DNA from: Desulfobaccales bacterium
GTDB taxonomy: Bacteria > Desulfobacterota > Desulfobaccia > Desulfobaccales > 0-14-0-80-60-11
Assembly: GCA_041648175.1 (NCBI GenBank)
Contig: JBAZPO010000015.1
Coordinates: forward strand, 1-64,000
Length of the DNA: 64,000 nucleotides
Direction of reading: 5' to 3'
Below, piece after piece: positions 1-8,084 of this stretch; within the stretch, counting starts at the first letter, position 1; each line of letters begins with the position of its first letter. The notes beneath the pieces were generated by a model, which did no database searches, had not been told where the DNA came from, and worked only from the letters and a program-made list of their open reading frames with translations. Both the position numbers and the translations under genes were made by a program.

Positions 1-321
1 GGGTTCACTTTGAAATGACTTGAAAGGAAATAATCACCCCCCTTTGGAAAAGGGGGGCAGGGGGGATTTATATAACGCCTTGAAATCCCCCTAAATCCAA
101 TGCTGTTCACTTAAACATTTGTAGGGGCGGGGTCTCCCCGCCCCTGGCTTAATGTGCCACGGGTTGGGCGGGGAAACCCCGCCCCTACAGCCGATCAGAA
201 ATCGCCAATGCTTAAGTGAACAGCATTGGCTCTAAATCCCCCTTTGCCAAAGGGGGACTTTAACTCCCTTTGAAAAAGGGGGCAGGGGGGATTTTCATCC
301 CTGAGGGAGTTGCTGCATGGG
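1..321. other. Intergenic region packed with small repeats
   Basis: No coding region is supported here. The stretch holds CCCCCTTT/AAAGGGGG-type dispersed repeats (about 37-69 and 236-292), similar to those near 746-775 and 944-970, and the first copy of a MITE-like palindromic element (97-229). Such repeats are commonly intergenic in this type of genome. Confidence 0.6.
97..229. repeat. MITE-like element, copy 1
   Basis: About 133 bp bounded by perfect 18-bp terminal inverted repeats (97-114 and 212-229, CCAATGCTGTTCACTTAA and its complement). Inside are GC-rich inverted segments GTAGGGGCGGGG / CCCCGCCCCTAC. It carries no ORF. The flanks show CTAAAT on the left and CTAAAT two bases beyond the right end, which could be a target duplication. 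A diverged second copy lies at 802-935. Confidence 0.6.
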
Positions 322-612
322 TTACTTTTTGAGCTTGGCAGCCAGGTCCTGCAAAGATTTTTCCAGGCCGTCCCAGGCCTTTCCGGCCTGGTCCTTGAGG
401 CTGTCCCACTTCTCCAGACCCGTGTCCTTGAGTTGTTGCAACCGCTGCCGTTGCTCTTCCTGACCGGTAGTGGCCGCGTCGATACGCCGTTCCAGTTCTG
501 CCTTGACTTCGCCTTTGGCCGTCCCCAGCCGCTCTTTTAACTTGCTGATCCTCTTACTCATTTCGTCCAGACGGGATTCCATGGACCGCACTTCTTCTTG
601 CTTTTTCTCCAT
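322..612 (-). CDS. Small coiled-coil protein
   Basis: The product is about 96 residues, highly charged and helical, with no membrane segment or cysteine. Its middle is a heptad-like coiled coil rich in Glu, Lys and Arg (around MSKRISKLKERLG). The C-terminal part has amphipathic repeats around WDSLKDQAGKAWDGLEK, which resemble apolipoprotein or CsbD-like helices. The start at 612 is chosen because GGGAGGTGAGGAGC lies directly upstream. An in-frame start at 720 is possible but lacks such a site and would add a non-helical tail. No family is recognised; a structural or stress-associated role is only a guess. Confidence 0.6.
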   Translation of the reverse strand: MEKKQEEVRSMESRLDEMSKRISKLKERLGTAKGEVKAELERRIDAATTGQEEQRQRLQQLKDTGLEKWDSLKDQAGKAWDGLEKSLQDLAAKLKK

Positions 613-1009
613 GCTCCTCACCTCCCAACAAGAATTCAATATCCTGGAAGCCTCATCGGCCATTAACTCATGATGCTTTAAATCCATGCGGCTCGAAAAG
701 GTTCGATGGATAATTCTCATCCGAAAAAGGCTTTAAACTCTCCCACCTTTTCCAAAGGGGGGTTGGGGGGGAATTATAACTGCGCGAAAATCCACCTAAA
801 TCCAATGGTGTTCACTTAAGCACTTGTAGGGGCGGGGTCCCCCCGCCCTGGTTTCAAAGGGGCCACGGGCTGGGCGGGGAAACCCCGCCCCTACATCCGA
901 ATTAAAATCGCCGATGCTTAAATGAACTGCATTGCTCCTAGATCATCCCGTTTTCCAAAGGGGGACTTTGAAGGCCGGTTGTATTTAAACGTTTTCAGAT
1001 GAGAACTAA
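613..1009. other. Intergenic region with second MITE-like copy
   Basis: No gene is seen. The region contains G-tract repeats (746-775, 944-970) and the second MITE-like element (802-935). It probably carries the promoter of the coiled-coil gene, but no convincing -35/-10 pair was found. Confidence 0.5.
802..935. repeat. MITE-like element, copy 2
   Basis: A diverged copy of the element at 97-229. The left end CCAATGGTGTTCACTTAA differs by one base from copy 1, and the right end is AATGAACTGCATTG. The GC-rich core GTAGGGGCGGGG / CCCCGCCCCTAC is shared. Flanks CCTAAAT and CCTAGAT are similar on the two sides. Confidence 0.55.
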
Positions 1010-2350
1010 CTAAACGGTCTTCAGACTCCCGGTCCAGGTTTCGAACACGGGAACAGGATTTCCCCGCTCCCCTTCCCGGTAGAAGATGACGTAAGTCATG
1101 TTCTTCCAGGGGATAAAGGAGTTGTCCTGGGTGGATTTGAAATAGCGCCCTCGCCAGGTGCCGGTGTTGAGATAGACCTGGTCCAGGGGATAAGGAGTAC
1201 CCGGGATGCTGCGGACCGCCGAGACCAGGGGGTCGTGGGTATGCCCATAAACCACATAGCGGATGTTGGAATCGAGGTGTACATACTCCTGGGGCGCGGC
1301 CTCCAGGAGGTCGTCCTTGACGAAGTAATCCGTGGCCTGCATGGCCAAATCCCATAACTTTTCGGTGCGGTAGAGTTTGAAATTCCGCAAGAGAAAGAGA
1401 AAGGCCTGGATCTTGTCGGCGTCGTCCCGCCACGAGGTCCATTTGTCGTGACGGTCATACCAGCCCTTCACAAAATCCAGATTATCAAAGTAGTCAATAA
1501 CCTCCTGGACCGTGTCTTCAACAATCTCTTTCAGGCGCCGGTCCTGGCGCACCTGATAGAGGAGCCACTCAATGGTGGCGGACAGCGGCCGGACATTCTC
1601 AATTTCCTAAAAATTTCTCTTGATGCGTGCCTTTTCCTGAGAAGTGAGCCAGGAGACGGCTGCCAAACGCCGGGCCAGGACATAGGGCAGCCGGGCCACC
1701 AGTTCGGTGGTGATGGGGTCGCCGATGGGGACCCGCTGATAATCATCCCAGGTATAGGCGATCCCCCCTTCGTAGTTATACTTGTCATATTCATGTCCAT
1801 GGCGGGCAAAAACGCCGTAAGCCAGGTCCTCATAGGTATTGGGAAAAAAATTCTTAGGATCATGCCAGACCGGCGGGATGCCCAGGCAGTCGCAGACTTT
1901 CTGCCTGAGGCTGCTGTACCGGTTGACCAGGCGGTCATGATTGCCGGGCAGGTAGAACAGCCGGACGTCGGCATCAAGGTTACAGCGGTTCGGTAAGTCG
2001 GCCAGGCCCTGCCGGAATCGCTGAAAAGTCCGCCATTTTTGCTGCTTGTCATCCTCCTGGTTTTCATTGTGGTTCACAATGGCATCAAAGAGCGTTTGGG
2101 CGTGGACCTCGATGGCAGGCTCGTTGGCGCCCCAAGGTCTCTCGTCCACCGGATAATCGAACCAGTTTTCGGTACGTAAGAGATCAAAGATGTCCCCAAG
2201 CAAGACGAGCGTGATTTCCTTTATGTCATTGCTGGGCTTGTTGGCAATGGCTGCCAGGTCATCGAAAAAATACTCTAAGGCCCGATAGGGGATATTATGC
2301 TCCCCGGCGGAGCCATCCACAAAATGCAGATCGCTGATGAATACGAGCAT
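1010..2350 (-). pseudogene. Metallophosphoesterase split by an in-frame TAG
   Basis: This is a calcineurin-like metallophosphoesterase of about 446 residues whose reading frame is interrupted by one TAG at 1607-1609. The upstream part carries the metal motifs ISDLH, LLGDIFD, PGNHD and ARHGHEYD. The downstream part, in the same frame, carries the last motifs YGHTHD and NTGTW. A full active site therefore exists only if the stop is read through. The codons just after TAG continue sensibly (Glu-Ile-Glu-Asn-Val), so this is a point change, not a frameshift. The start at 2350 has GGGAGGAAAG upstream. TAG is the normal stop of several neighbouring genes, so a general recoding is unlikely. A recent nonsense mutation or a base error are the simplest readings. 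Confidence 0.75.
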
Positions 2351-2536
2351 CCGGCTTTCCTCCCGTCTGACATTTTTGTGTATATTTTATATAAGTTATA
2401 TCAGCATTAGCAAAATTGCCAAGAATATCAATGCAAGTTTTCTAGAGTGAGGGGGACAAGAACTTTTTACAAAAACCTCTGAGCTCCTTGCAAAATTGCC
2501 GGACATTATTTAGTCGCAGACTTTAGCCTAAACGAA

Positions 2537-2561
2537 CACAGGCTGGAAAGCCTGTGCTACC
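2537..2561. repeat. Short hairpin repeat (CACAGGCTGG type)
   Basis: A 25-bp unit with arms CACAGGCT and AGCCTGTG, followed by CTACC. The identical 25 bases recur at 9858-9882. A related hairpin (GCACAGGCGAGACGCCTGTG) lies at about 20934-20953. These are short dispersed intergenic palindromes. Confidence 0.6.
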
Positions 2562-2573
2562 AGGTTAGTCAAC

Positions 2574-3548
2574 TTAACTGCGGGTCAGGTCGGTGAAATC
2601 TTCCTGCCGGGTCAATCGGCCAATTTCATCCAGGAGTTGGCGCAGTTCCGGGGCATCCCGAAATTTGATTTCCAGGCGAAAATCCGGGCCTTCAAACGCG
2701 GCGGGAGGATACAGGCGAACGCGGGGGGTCCCCTTCCACCCCAGATTTCCCAGGGTGGTCTCGAAGGCCTCCCGGGCCGCGCTCAGACGGGGATAAAACC
2801 AGCGGTACAACTGCTGCCGCACGGTCTCGGTTTTCTCCTGGGGGGAACGCTCCGGGTCGGCCAGAGGCAGACGCAGTTCAGTTCGGGCCAGGATAGCCGC
2901 GGCTGAAACGCCTTCCCGCCGGGCCAGGAGCGCCACCTGTTCCAGAAATTCTTCCTGCTTACTCTGGCTAAACCGTAGCCCCGAAAGAAACGGCCAGGCC
3001 GCAGCCCGGTCCTCGGGGTCCCATTCCGAAAGCTGCGCCGCGGCAGTGAGGGCCAAACGGCCTTGAGCCGCCAAGCGCGGCCAGGGCGGTTTAAGAGTAG
3101 CCGCCTTCAGGAGACGCGATAAGAACGCCAAGGAGGGGGGCAGGCCCATATACGGCAGGTACGTGCCGGCGAGCGTTTCTTGGTCGCAATGTGCAAGCAG
3201 CCGGGCGGCCAGAGCGGCCTGCTCCCAGAGGTTGAACCCCCGGGTAAAAGCATTATCCATCAGGTAAACCTGCAGGCAGTAAAAATCGGGAGCGTCCCCG
3301 GGCAGCAGGCGGGCGGTAATCTCCTGCCAGCCCAAATCTGCGGCGGCCATAACGCGCCTGGTCCCGGTAACCACCTGCCAACGCCCGCCTTTGGCGTGCG
3401 GCTTCAGCCAGGGAGGGTTCAGCAGTCCCACTTCTTTAAGGGAATTCCTCAGACGGTCCAGATCGGCTGCCGCCACCAATTCCAGGGCAGCTTCATCCAT
3501 ATCGATCTGCACCAGGGGAACTTCTTGCAACCGGATAGTATTAGTCAA
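2574..3548 (-). CDS. ParB-like nuclease-fold protein
   Basis: 324 residues. The first ~100 residues form a ParB N-terminal fold: an opening strand-turn VPLVQIDMDE, a helix with LRNSLKEVGLLNPPWL, and the nucleotide-binding loop VVTGTRRVMAAADLGW, equivalent to the GERRxxA box of ParB. A helical middle (about 110-230) could hold a KorB or HTH-like segment but no clear HTH was identified. The C-terminal ~60 residues are Arg/Phe-rich and unassigned. The start is TTG at 3548, preceded by AAGGGAG; the next ATG would delete the first strand. No parA is adjacent, so a regulator or site-binding protein is more likely than a chromosome segregation pair. Confidence 0.7.
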   Translation of the reverse strand: MTNTIRLQEVPLVQIDMDEAALELVAAADLDRLRNSLKEVGLLNPPWLKPHAKGGRWQVVTGTRRVMAAADLGWQEITARLLPGDAPDFYCLQVYLMDNAFTRGFNLWEQAALAARLLAHCDQETLAGTYLPYMGLPPSLAFLSRLLKAATLKPPWPRLAAQGRLALTAAAQLSEWDPEDRAAAWPFLSGLRFSQSKQEEFLEQVALLARREGVSAAAILARTELRLPLADPERSPQEKTETVRQQLYRWFYPRLSAAREAFETTLGNLGWKGTPRVRLYPPAAFEGPDFRLEIKFRDAPELRQLLDEIGRLTRQEDFTDLTRS

Positions 3549-3610
3549 ATTTCTCCCTTAATACGTAAAGTTTGTGGTCCCAGGGGCCTGAAATATATGT
3601 ATACTGTCAC

Positions 3611-3640
3611 GGGGCCTTCGGTCAATATTATGACCGCCCC
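3611..3640. promoter_or_regulatory. Inverted repeat in a divergent promoter region
   Basis: The spacer between the divergent ParB-like gene and the flavoprotein gene contains the palindrome CGGTCA-6 nt-TGACCG (3619-3636), with an outer GGGG/CCCC pair. It could be an operator for either gene or a small hairpin in the leader of the flavoprotein gene. No regulator can be named. Confidence 0.3.
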
Positions 3641-3693
3641 AGCGGGCTTTTCGTGTCCGGGAGAAATTTGAAAAAGAGCAAGAGGAGAAAGAC

Positions 3694-4833
3694 ATGACCG
3701 AGCACTACCATGTGGTGGCTATCAACGGCTCCCCGCACGAAGGCTTCGGCAACACCTCTCAGATGCTGGCTATGCTGGGGCAGCACCTGTCCCAGGCCGG
3801 GGTGGAACTGGAAGAGATTTTTCTGAGTAAACACCAGATAGGCTTTTGCACCGGGTGCGCCACCTGCCTGGAAACGGGGGCCTGCTGGGTCAGGGATGAC
3901 TATAACTCGGTAGTCCGTTCGGTCCTGGAGGCCGACGCCGTGATCCTGGCCTCGCCGGTCTATTTTTTCAATGTCACCGCCCAAATGAAGACTTTTCTGG
4001 ACCGGTCCCTGGGCTATGGCCACCGGCCCCGGGGCGACTGGAAACCGGGGTTGGCGTTGAGCGTCTCTGCGGGCCATGGCGAAACCTGGGTAGCCGATTA
4101 CCTGGGCCAGGTTATGCGGGCCTTTGGCGCCTTTCCTGTGGGGAAGTTGACCGCCATCGCTGTGGGCCCGGGGGAATTTTTGGGCCGGGAGGCAGTGGAG
4201 GCCCGGGCTGCCGACCTGGCCAGGGATTTGGTTCAGGCCGTCAAGGAGAAACGGCGTTATCCGCCTACGGACCAGGATTTGGCTTTCTGGCAATTTATGA
4301 GCAACCTGGTCAAAGAAAACCGGGATCTTATGGCGGCAGACTACGAGCACTGGCAAGAACAGGGGCTCTTTAAAAGCTTCGAGACCTACGTGGGACAGAC
4401 CCGGTCCCGCCAAACCCCGGATATGACGGCACCCCCGCCGAAAGCCAAAATGCGGCAGAAGACCGCCCCGGCGGCGGCTCCCCCTCCCAAGGCGGAGTCC
4501 CCCGCGGCGGGTTCCGGCACCCTTTTGGAACTCATGACACAGATGCCCGGAGCCTTGAACCCGGCCGCCGCAGCAGGTCTCACGGCCATATATCAGTTTG
4601 AGGTGAATGGAGCCGAAAACTTCACCGCCCACCTGGTGATTGCCGACGGGCAAGCCACTTTTCATGAAGGACCGGCGGACAAACCCAGTCTTATCATTAA
4701 GACCCCGGCGGAAGTGTGGCTGGCCATCTCCAAGGGGGAACTGGACGGCACCCAGGCCTTCCTCGGCGGTCAATTTCGGATTAAGGGTGACCTGGGCCTA
4801 TTGATTAAGTTGAAAACCCTGTTTATAGCCTAA
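3694..4833 (+). CDS. NADPH-dependent FMN reductase / SCP2 fusion protein
   Basis: 379 residues with two domains joined by a Pro/Ala/Lys-rich linker (about 235-270). Residues 1-200 are a flavodoxin-like FMN reductase of the iron-sulfur-flavoprotein family: VVAINGSPHEGFGNTSQML binds FMN phosphate, GFCTGCATCLETGAC is a cysteine-rich segment, and ASPVYFFNVTAQMKTFLDR is the second flavin loop. Residues 275-379 match an SCP2 sterol-carrier domain (FTAHLVIADGQATFHEG, then a conserved C-terminal helix in GQFRIKGDLGLLIKL). The start has AGGAGAAAG upstream. The domain pair suggests a flavin redox enzyme acting on a hydrophobic ligand, but the substrate cannot be seen. The next gene is an acyl-CoA thioesterase, which fits lipid-related chemistry. 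Confidence 0.8.
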   Translation: MTEHYHVVAINGSPHEGFGNTSQMLAMLGQHLSQAGVELEEIFLSKHQIGFCTGCATCLETGACWVRDDYNSVVRSVLEADAVILASPVYFFNVTAQMKTFLDRSLGYGHRPRGDWKPGLALSVSAGHGETWVADYLGQVMRAFGAFPVGKLTAIAVGPGEFLGREAVEARAADLARDLVQAVKEKRRYPPTDQDLAFWQFMSNLVKENRDLMAADYEHWQEQGLFKSFETYVGQTRSRQTPDMTAPPPKAKMRQKTAPAAAPPPKAESPAAGSGTLLELMTQMPGALNPAAAAGLTAIYQFEVNGAENFTAHLVIADGQATFHEGPADKPSLIIKTPAEVWLAISKGELDGTQAFLGGQFRIKGDLGLLIKLKTLFIA

Positions 4834-4864
4834 ACCAAGACAGGCTGGAGGAAAGCTCGGGGCA

Positions 4865-5308
4865 GTGATCATGCAAAAGAACCCGCCTTTGGCAGAAGGG
4901 GTCCATCGCACCCAGGTGCGAGTGCGTTTCGGAGACACGGACCCCTACGGCATCGTCTATTTTGTCAGCTATTTCCGCTACTGCCACCGGGCCATCGAAG
5001 AATTCCTGCGGGCTGCGGGTCTCCCCCCTGAAGAGACTTTTAAAAATGTCCGGGAGGGCTTCGGCCTGCCCATCGTGGAGGCCTGGGGCCGCTTCCGTCG
5101 TCCCAGCCAATACGGCGCCCTGCTGCACATCGAAACCCGTATCCAGGAGGTGCGCGCCAAGGCCATCCTGTTTCGCTTTGAGTTCTACCCGGAAACCGGC
5201 CGGGAACTGCTGGCCGAGGGCACGGCCACCCTGGTGGCCATCGGCGCCGACTGGCGGGTGCGAGAGCTGCCGGAGAGGATTAAGGCGGCTTTGTCACAAG
5301 GAACATGA
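4865..5308 (+). CDS. Acyl-CoA thioesterase, 4HBT/YbgC family
   Basis: 147 residues, the usual length for a hotdog-fold thioesterase. The N-terminal active-site loop reads RVRFGDTDPYGIVYFVSYF, with the catalytic Asp of the D-x-x-G-x-V/I-Y-x-x-x-Y/F signature. The central helix (CHRAIEEFLRAAGL) and the following strands are as expected. It would hydrolyse acyl-CoA or aryl-CoA in the cytoplasm. GTG at 4865 lies about 10 bases after GGAGGAAAG and is preferred; ATG at 4871 is a near alternative. Only 31 bases separate it from the flavoprotein-SCP2 gene, so co-transcription is likely. Its last ~115 bp are duplicated at 7577-7694. Confidence 0.8.
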   Translation: MIMQKNPPLAEGVHRTQVRVRFGDTDPYGIVYFVSYFRYCHRAIEEFLRAAGLPPEETFKNVREGFGLPIVEAWGRFRRPSQYGALLHIETRIQEVRAKAILFRFEFYPETGRELLAEGTATLVAIGADWRVRELPERIKAALSQGT

Positions 5309-5668
5309 AACTTGGTTAAATAGAAAGAGTTGAGATGTTCAACAGTTATGACCTTTGTATGAGGTCAGTTATTTCCGGCAATCCCTGCTCAAGTTAACGC
5401 GCCTCCCTCACCATCAGCCTCCGCATCAGGCTTTCTGTCAGCCCCCCTGATTTGTGGCGTACGTCAATTCTAACCATACTTTATTTTTAGCTCAATAATA
5501 CCTGAACATTTAGGGAGCAATATGGCATTTCTTTCATGTTTATAGCAAATAATTTTGTTTTACGGCGGACCTGGGATTTGTATCAATTAGCCTCTCAGAT
5601 AGACTATAAACTTCTGGTCAAGGCTCAGGCTTCCTCGGACAGATAATGCTTTAAAGAGGATTTTACCG
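5309..5668. other. AT-rich intergenic region, no gene seen
   Basis: No ORF with a ribosome site is present. Base composition drops sharply compared with the thioesterase gene. The region marks the left edge of an AT-rich segment carrying the EAL-GGDEF gene, and probably holds its promoter. Confidence 0.45.
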
Positions 5669-7501
5669 ATGAATAACGCCTTGAGATTGTTATTTAACCA
5701 TGATGATAGTTATTTGGATTTTCATGATTATTTTCTTTTAAAAGATAAGATCATAAGTTTAATTGATAATGATCAGCTAACGATCCATTTTCAGCCGATT
5801 TATTCTAGTAACGATGGCACCGTCTATGCGTATGAAGCTTTGACTCGGATTAATAATAATAAATTTTTTAAAAGCATCCCTGATTTGTTTAAAAGTGCGA
5901 TTCAGTGTAATTTCATTTCGCATCTTGATGTGATTTGCCGGGCAAACGCTTTGAAACATTCAGCGTTACAGGGATTAAAACAAACCAACGCATATATTTG
6001 TATTAATATTTGTCCTGAAACCTTGATGAATCCGGATCACCTGGTTGGGCTAACCGACGAACTGGCGGAAGAACATGGCATTTCCAAGAACAAGATAATT
6101 CTTGAGATAACAGAAGAAAGCGCCATTAATGATATGGAATTATTTAAGACCACGATAAAACGATATCGCAACCGGGGCTATAAGATCGCTATAGATGACT
6201 TTGGAGCCGGCTATGGCGGCTTAAAGATGCTCTCTCTTATCGAACCGGAACTAGTAAAAATTGATTGTCACTTTATTGCAAATATAGACCAGGTCCCGAT
6301 TAAATATAATCTCGTGGATGCCATCGCCACTGCCTGCCATCGGATGGGCATCAAAATTGTGGCCGAGGGGATCGAAAGGGAAGAAGAATTAACCATAATT
6401 TTAGATATGGGCATCGAGTTGCTGCAAGGATTTTATCTCGGCCGGCCTAGCCCCCAGTTAAAGACCAGTCCGGTCAGCCTGCCGCTGCGACTGGCCACGG
6501 GGACGAATGATCCCTCATTGAATCTCGAACAAAACTTTATGGGAGAGATTGCCCAAAGAATAGAGCCGATTCTCCCTTCGGAATCGGTCATCAGGGCATT
6601 CCATCGGTTTACTTCTCAACCCGAGTTAAGAGGGTTACCCGTGGTGGAAGATGACCGGGTAAGAGGCATGCTGCATCGCCAAAGGTTCCTGGAGAATCAA
6701 ATGCTGGGCCGGTATGGCTATGGCTTTGCTCTCAATGACCGCAAGAAAGTTGAGCACCTGATGGAACGGAAATTCCTCATGGTCGAAGCCAACGCCACCA
6801 TTCAGAATGTGGCTCAAATGATCCAGATACGCAAAAACAATTTCTTGTATGATGACATCTGCGTAACCAAAAATGGGAAATACGTCGGCACCGTATCGGT
6901 TTTGAGCATTCTTGATGCCTTAACCGAAAAAAGCATCCTCTTGGCCCGGGGCGCCAATCCACTCAGTGGACTGCCTGGAAACGAATTCATCCAGAGGGAA
7001 ATTGAACAGCGTCTTTCTCAGAAAGTGCACTTTGACATCTGCTATCTGGACCTGGACAATTTCAAACCTTTTAATGATCATTACGGGTTTGAACGAGGCG
7101 ATGTGGTTATCAAAGGCGTGGCTCAAATCCTCCGGGATTATGTCGAGACTGAAAAAGACGATTTCAATTTTGTGGGCCATATCGGGGGTGATGACTTCAT
7201 CATGATCTTACGCCCCCAAATATCCGTATCAGTGTGTGAGACCATTATTCAAAACTTCGCAGCGCAACTGCATCTCTGGCACGGCACGAATGATCATCAG
7301 AAAGGGTTTTATGTTGCCAAGAATCGCCGGGGTAATGAAGAAAACTATAATCTCTTATCCATCTCCATCGGCATAGTCTGCACGGAAGATATCAATGCCA
7401 GATCTTATGGGCAGATTGCTTCTATTGCTACTGAGGTCAAAAAGGCGGCCAAATTGCAGGAAGGCTCCGCCATCATCAAGAACAAGCGGTTGGCGGTATG
7501 A
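5669..7501 (+). CDS. Cyclic-di-GMP protein with EAL, CBS pair and GGDEF domains
   Basis: 610 residues, apparently cytoplasmic. Residues ~25-265 are an EAL phosphodiesterase domain with its usual catalytic set: YEALTR (E56), NICPE (N113), LEITEE, DDFGAG (D176-D177), K197 and AEGIE (E233). Residues ~285-420 are a CBS-domain pair, and ~430-605 a GGDEF domain whose active-site loop is GGDDF (506-510) rather than GGEEF or GGDEF. No RxxD inhibitory site is seen just before it. The likely net activity is breakdown of cyclic-di-GMP, with the CBS pair sensing a nucleotide and the GGDEF part possibly regulatory. The first half is notably AT-rich. A cyclic-di-GMP riboswitch follows about 420 bases downstream. 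Confidence 0.85.
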   Translation: MNNALRLLFNHDDSYLDFHDYFLLKDKIISLIDNDQLTIHFQPIYSSNDGTVYAYEALTRINNNKFFKSIPDLFKSAIQCNFISHLDVICRANALKHSALQGLKQTNAYICINICPETLMNPDHLVGLTDELAEEHGISKNKIILEITEESAINDMELFKTTIKRYRNRGYKIAIDDFGAGYGGLKMLSLIEPELVKIDCHFIANIDQVPIKYNLVDAIATACHRMGIKIVAEGIEREEELTIILDMGIELLQGFYLGRPSPQLKTSPVSLPLRLATGTNDPSLNLEQNFMGEIAQRIEPILPSESVIRAFHRFTSQPELRGLPVVEDDRVRGMLHRQRFLENQMLGRYGYGFALNDRKKVEHLMERKFLMVEANATIQNVAQMIQIRKNNFLYDDICVTKNGKYVGTVSVLSILDALTEKSILLARGANPLSGLPGNEFIQREIEQRLSQKVHFDICYLDLDNFKPFNDHYGFERGDVVIKGVAQILRDYVETEKDDFNFVGHIGGDDFIMILRPQISVSVCETIIQNFAAQLHLWHGTNDHQKGFYVAKNRRGNEENYNLLSISIGIVCTEDINARSYGQIASIATEVKKAAKLQEGSAIIKNKRLAV

Positions 7502-7921
7502 TTCGGTTAGAAAAGTAATGGCGGGGGGTTCCCGACCTTCACCTGCCTAAAGCTCGGCGCACGGTCCACGATTTTCCTACCGAAAACCGGCCGGGAACCG
7601 CTGGCCGAGGGCACGGCCACCCTGGTGGCCATCGGCGCTGACTGGCGGGTGCGAGAGCTGCCGGAGAGGATTAAGGCGGCTTTGTCTCAAGGAATTTTTT
7701 TTATATAATTATTTTGTAAACTTACCGCCTCTATCTTTTTACGCAGGCAATTGGGTTAGCCAACTGAAGGCGGGATGCGTTAGGCTTTCCCGCCTTACGG
7801 GCTCTAAGTCAGGGGAGCCACCCCTAATAATAGTAAAATTTATTATCCTGAGCATCATTAACTTTCAGCTAAAATTTAATCAATCATTTATTGATTAGTT
7901 TATCGAATTATGCTTAAATAG
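7502..7921. other. Intergenic region with duplicated gene tail
   Basis: No intact gene is seen. It holds the duplicated thioesterase tail (7577-7694) and then AT-rich DNA leading to the riboswitch at 7922. The promoter for the riboswitch transcript should lie in 7840-7920, but no clear box is present. Confidence 0.5.
7577..7694 (+). pseudogene. Fragment duplicating the 3' end of the thioesterase gene
   Basis: About 118 bp nearly identical to 5186-5303 (last ~39 codons of the 4HBT thioesterase), with a handful of substitutions and one small gap. It lacks a start and the catalytic loop, so it cannot encode an enzyme. It sits just after the EAL-GGDEF gene, so that AT-rich gene is bracketed by direct repeats of the thioesterase tail. 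This suggests duplication or insertion by recombination at this site. Confidence 0.75.
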
Positions 7922-8024
7922 TAAGCACAGACAAAGCCAAAACCGCCGTGAGACGGCGACGGAAAGCCACGGGTCTTTTGGTTGGAGATAGCCGGGTTGC
8001 CTGGAAGGGGCAATTCGGCTTTTT
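7922..8024 (+). ncRNA. Cyclic-di-GMP-I (GEMM) riboswitch with overlapping terminator
   Basis: The aptamer signature is clear: GCCAAAACC, a stem-loop GCCGTGAGACGGC, the invariant GACGGAAAGCCACGGGTC, a variable arm, then ATAGCCGGGTTGCC. This matches the GEMM-I class. The 3' aptamer strand (7990-8001) is also the 5' arm of a terminator hairpin (GCCG..TTGCC with GGCAA..CGGC) ending in TTTTT at 8019-8024. Ligand binding would hold that strand and prevent termination, so an ON switch is inferred for the PEP-CTERM gene at 8085. Ligand choice between c-di-GMP and 3',3'-cGAMP is not settled here. Confidence 0.85.
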
Positions 8025-8084
8025 GTTCTGAATTTAAGTACATAGTCCCATCAATGGCGAGCTAAACCAGGCGAGGAGGCAATC

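Noticed and set aside
918..1442. 174-codon minus-strand frame overlapping the metallophosphoesterase end
   Set aside because: Shadow frame; the product is Pro/Arg/Gly low-complexity without motifs, while the other frame has the conserved GHTH and NTGTW motifs.
1607..1609. TAG read as pyrrolysine
   Set aside because: Other genes in the window use TAG as ordinary stop (for example at 17736, 41923, 57790, 59093 and 63448), no pyl genes are visible, and the protein family is not known to need it.
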